6,804 nt of DNA, taken from assembly GCA_049276515.1 (NCBI GenBank), contig JBASWO010000039.1, positions 1 to 6,804 of the forward strand, in the 5' to 3' direction. A program made the translations under genes and the position numbers. Source of the stretch: JAATFY01 sp049276515. Lineage in GTDB: Bacteria > Pseudomonadota > Alphaproteobacteria > UBA9219. Below the pieces are notes generated by a model, which saw only the letters and a list, made by a program, of their open reading frames with translations, was not told the origin of the DNA and made no database searches. Within the stretch, counting starts at the first letter, position 1, and every line of letters begins with the position of its first letter. This document shows, piece after piece, positions 6,734 through 6,804 of the stretch.

Positions 6734-6804
6734 ATGAATTTAAGCTTAATCGCCTGTAAGGCCTTGCTATTTTTGATCTAATCAGCGCCGTGAAAACATA
6801 TAAG

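Larger units (their letters stand above)
6638..6804. other. Intergenic region upstream of phaZ
   Basis: These 167 bases hold no convincing gene. They are AT-richer than the coding parts and should carry the phaZ promoter on the - strand, but no clear -35/-10 pair stands out: CATAAT and TTGCGC occur without a good partner at the right distance. Other items seen are the palindrome GCTGCAGC (6688-6695), a 7-bp tandem duplication (6720-6733), and the palindromes TTAAGCTTAA (6740-6749) and AAGGCCTT (6758-6765). Two very short open frames (14-15 codons, + strand) are not supported. Confidence 0.6.

Noticed and set aside
6752..6774. GCCT-GTA-AGGC followed by a short T run as a + strand terminator
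   Set aside because: The stem is only four pairs, the T run is set back from it, and no + strand gene is seen upstream in the window to be terminated.
6715..6781. Tiny + strand frames of 14 and 15 codons, one starting at 6715 and one at 6734
   Set aside because: They are too short, have no clear ribosome site and are not distinguishable from chance.
6774..6784. TGAT-CTA-ATCA resembling an FNR/FnrL box
   Set aside because: The FNR consensus TTGAT-N4-ATCAA needs four bases between the arms and outer T/A pairs; here the gap is three and the right flank is G.
1..6804. Mobile element, defence island, CRISPR, toxin-antitoxin or RNA gene
   Set aside because: Coding density is near complete with conserved housekeeping or metabolic genes; no transposase, integrase, repeat array, tRNA or other structural RNA pattern was seen.

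Overview
The window holds seven protein genes of an alphaproteobacterium: six complete and one cut by the left edge. The lineage is inferred from the SdhB N-terminal style, the GluQ sequence and the intracellular PHB depolymerase. Base composition is moderate and looks even throughout, and every gene looks vertically inherited and intact. I saw no RNA gene, insertion sequence, CRISPR array, prophage or toxin system. No confident taxon below class can be named from the sequence alone.

Left block, + strand (1-2804): the 3' three quarters of lepA (elongation factor 4), then an exported TPR-repeat protein whose start overlaps the lepA end by 14 bp, then gluQ (glutamyl-Q tRNA(Asp) synthetase) joined by a 4-bp ATGA overlap. 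The packing indicates one polycistronic unit. Two of its products act on translation (ribosome translocation and tRNA wobble modification); the TPR protein, predicted to be periplasmic, is of unknown role.

Right block, - strand (reading from 6637 down to 2794): phaZ (intracellular polyhydroxybutyrate depolymerase), a 78-bp gap, then sdhB (iron-sulfur subunit of succinate dehydrogenase), a GT-A-like glycosyltransferase of unknown target, and a DUF4743/Tnr3-like NUDIX hydrolase. The last three are joined by 1-bp stop/start overlaps (TGATG and TAATG), so they are almost certainly co-translated. PHB mobilisation feeds acetyl-CoA into the TCA cycle, of which SDH is a step. The NUDIX relative is known for clearing damaged thiamine diphosphate, the cofactor of TCA dehydrogenases, so a loose central-carbon theme is possible but inferred. 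sdhB is not next to sdhCDA here.

The two blocks converge and overlap by 11 bp at their 3' ends with no visible terminator. The most interesting non-coding stretch is the phaZ-sdhB gap. It holds a plausible sigma70-type promoter for sdhB whose -35 lies inside a perfect 7-3-7 palindrome, plus a second 9-bp inverted repeat that competes for the same bases. I found no convincing evidence of an undescribed defence or mobile system. The best leads are this regulatory gap and the glycosyltransferase embedded in the sdhB unit.
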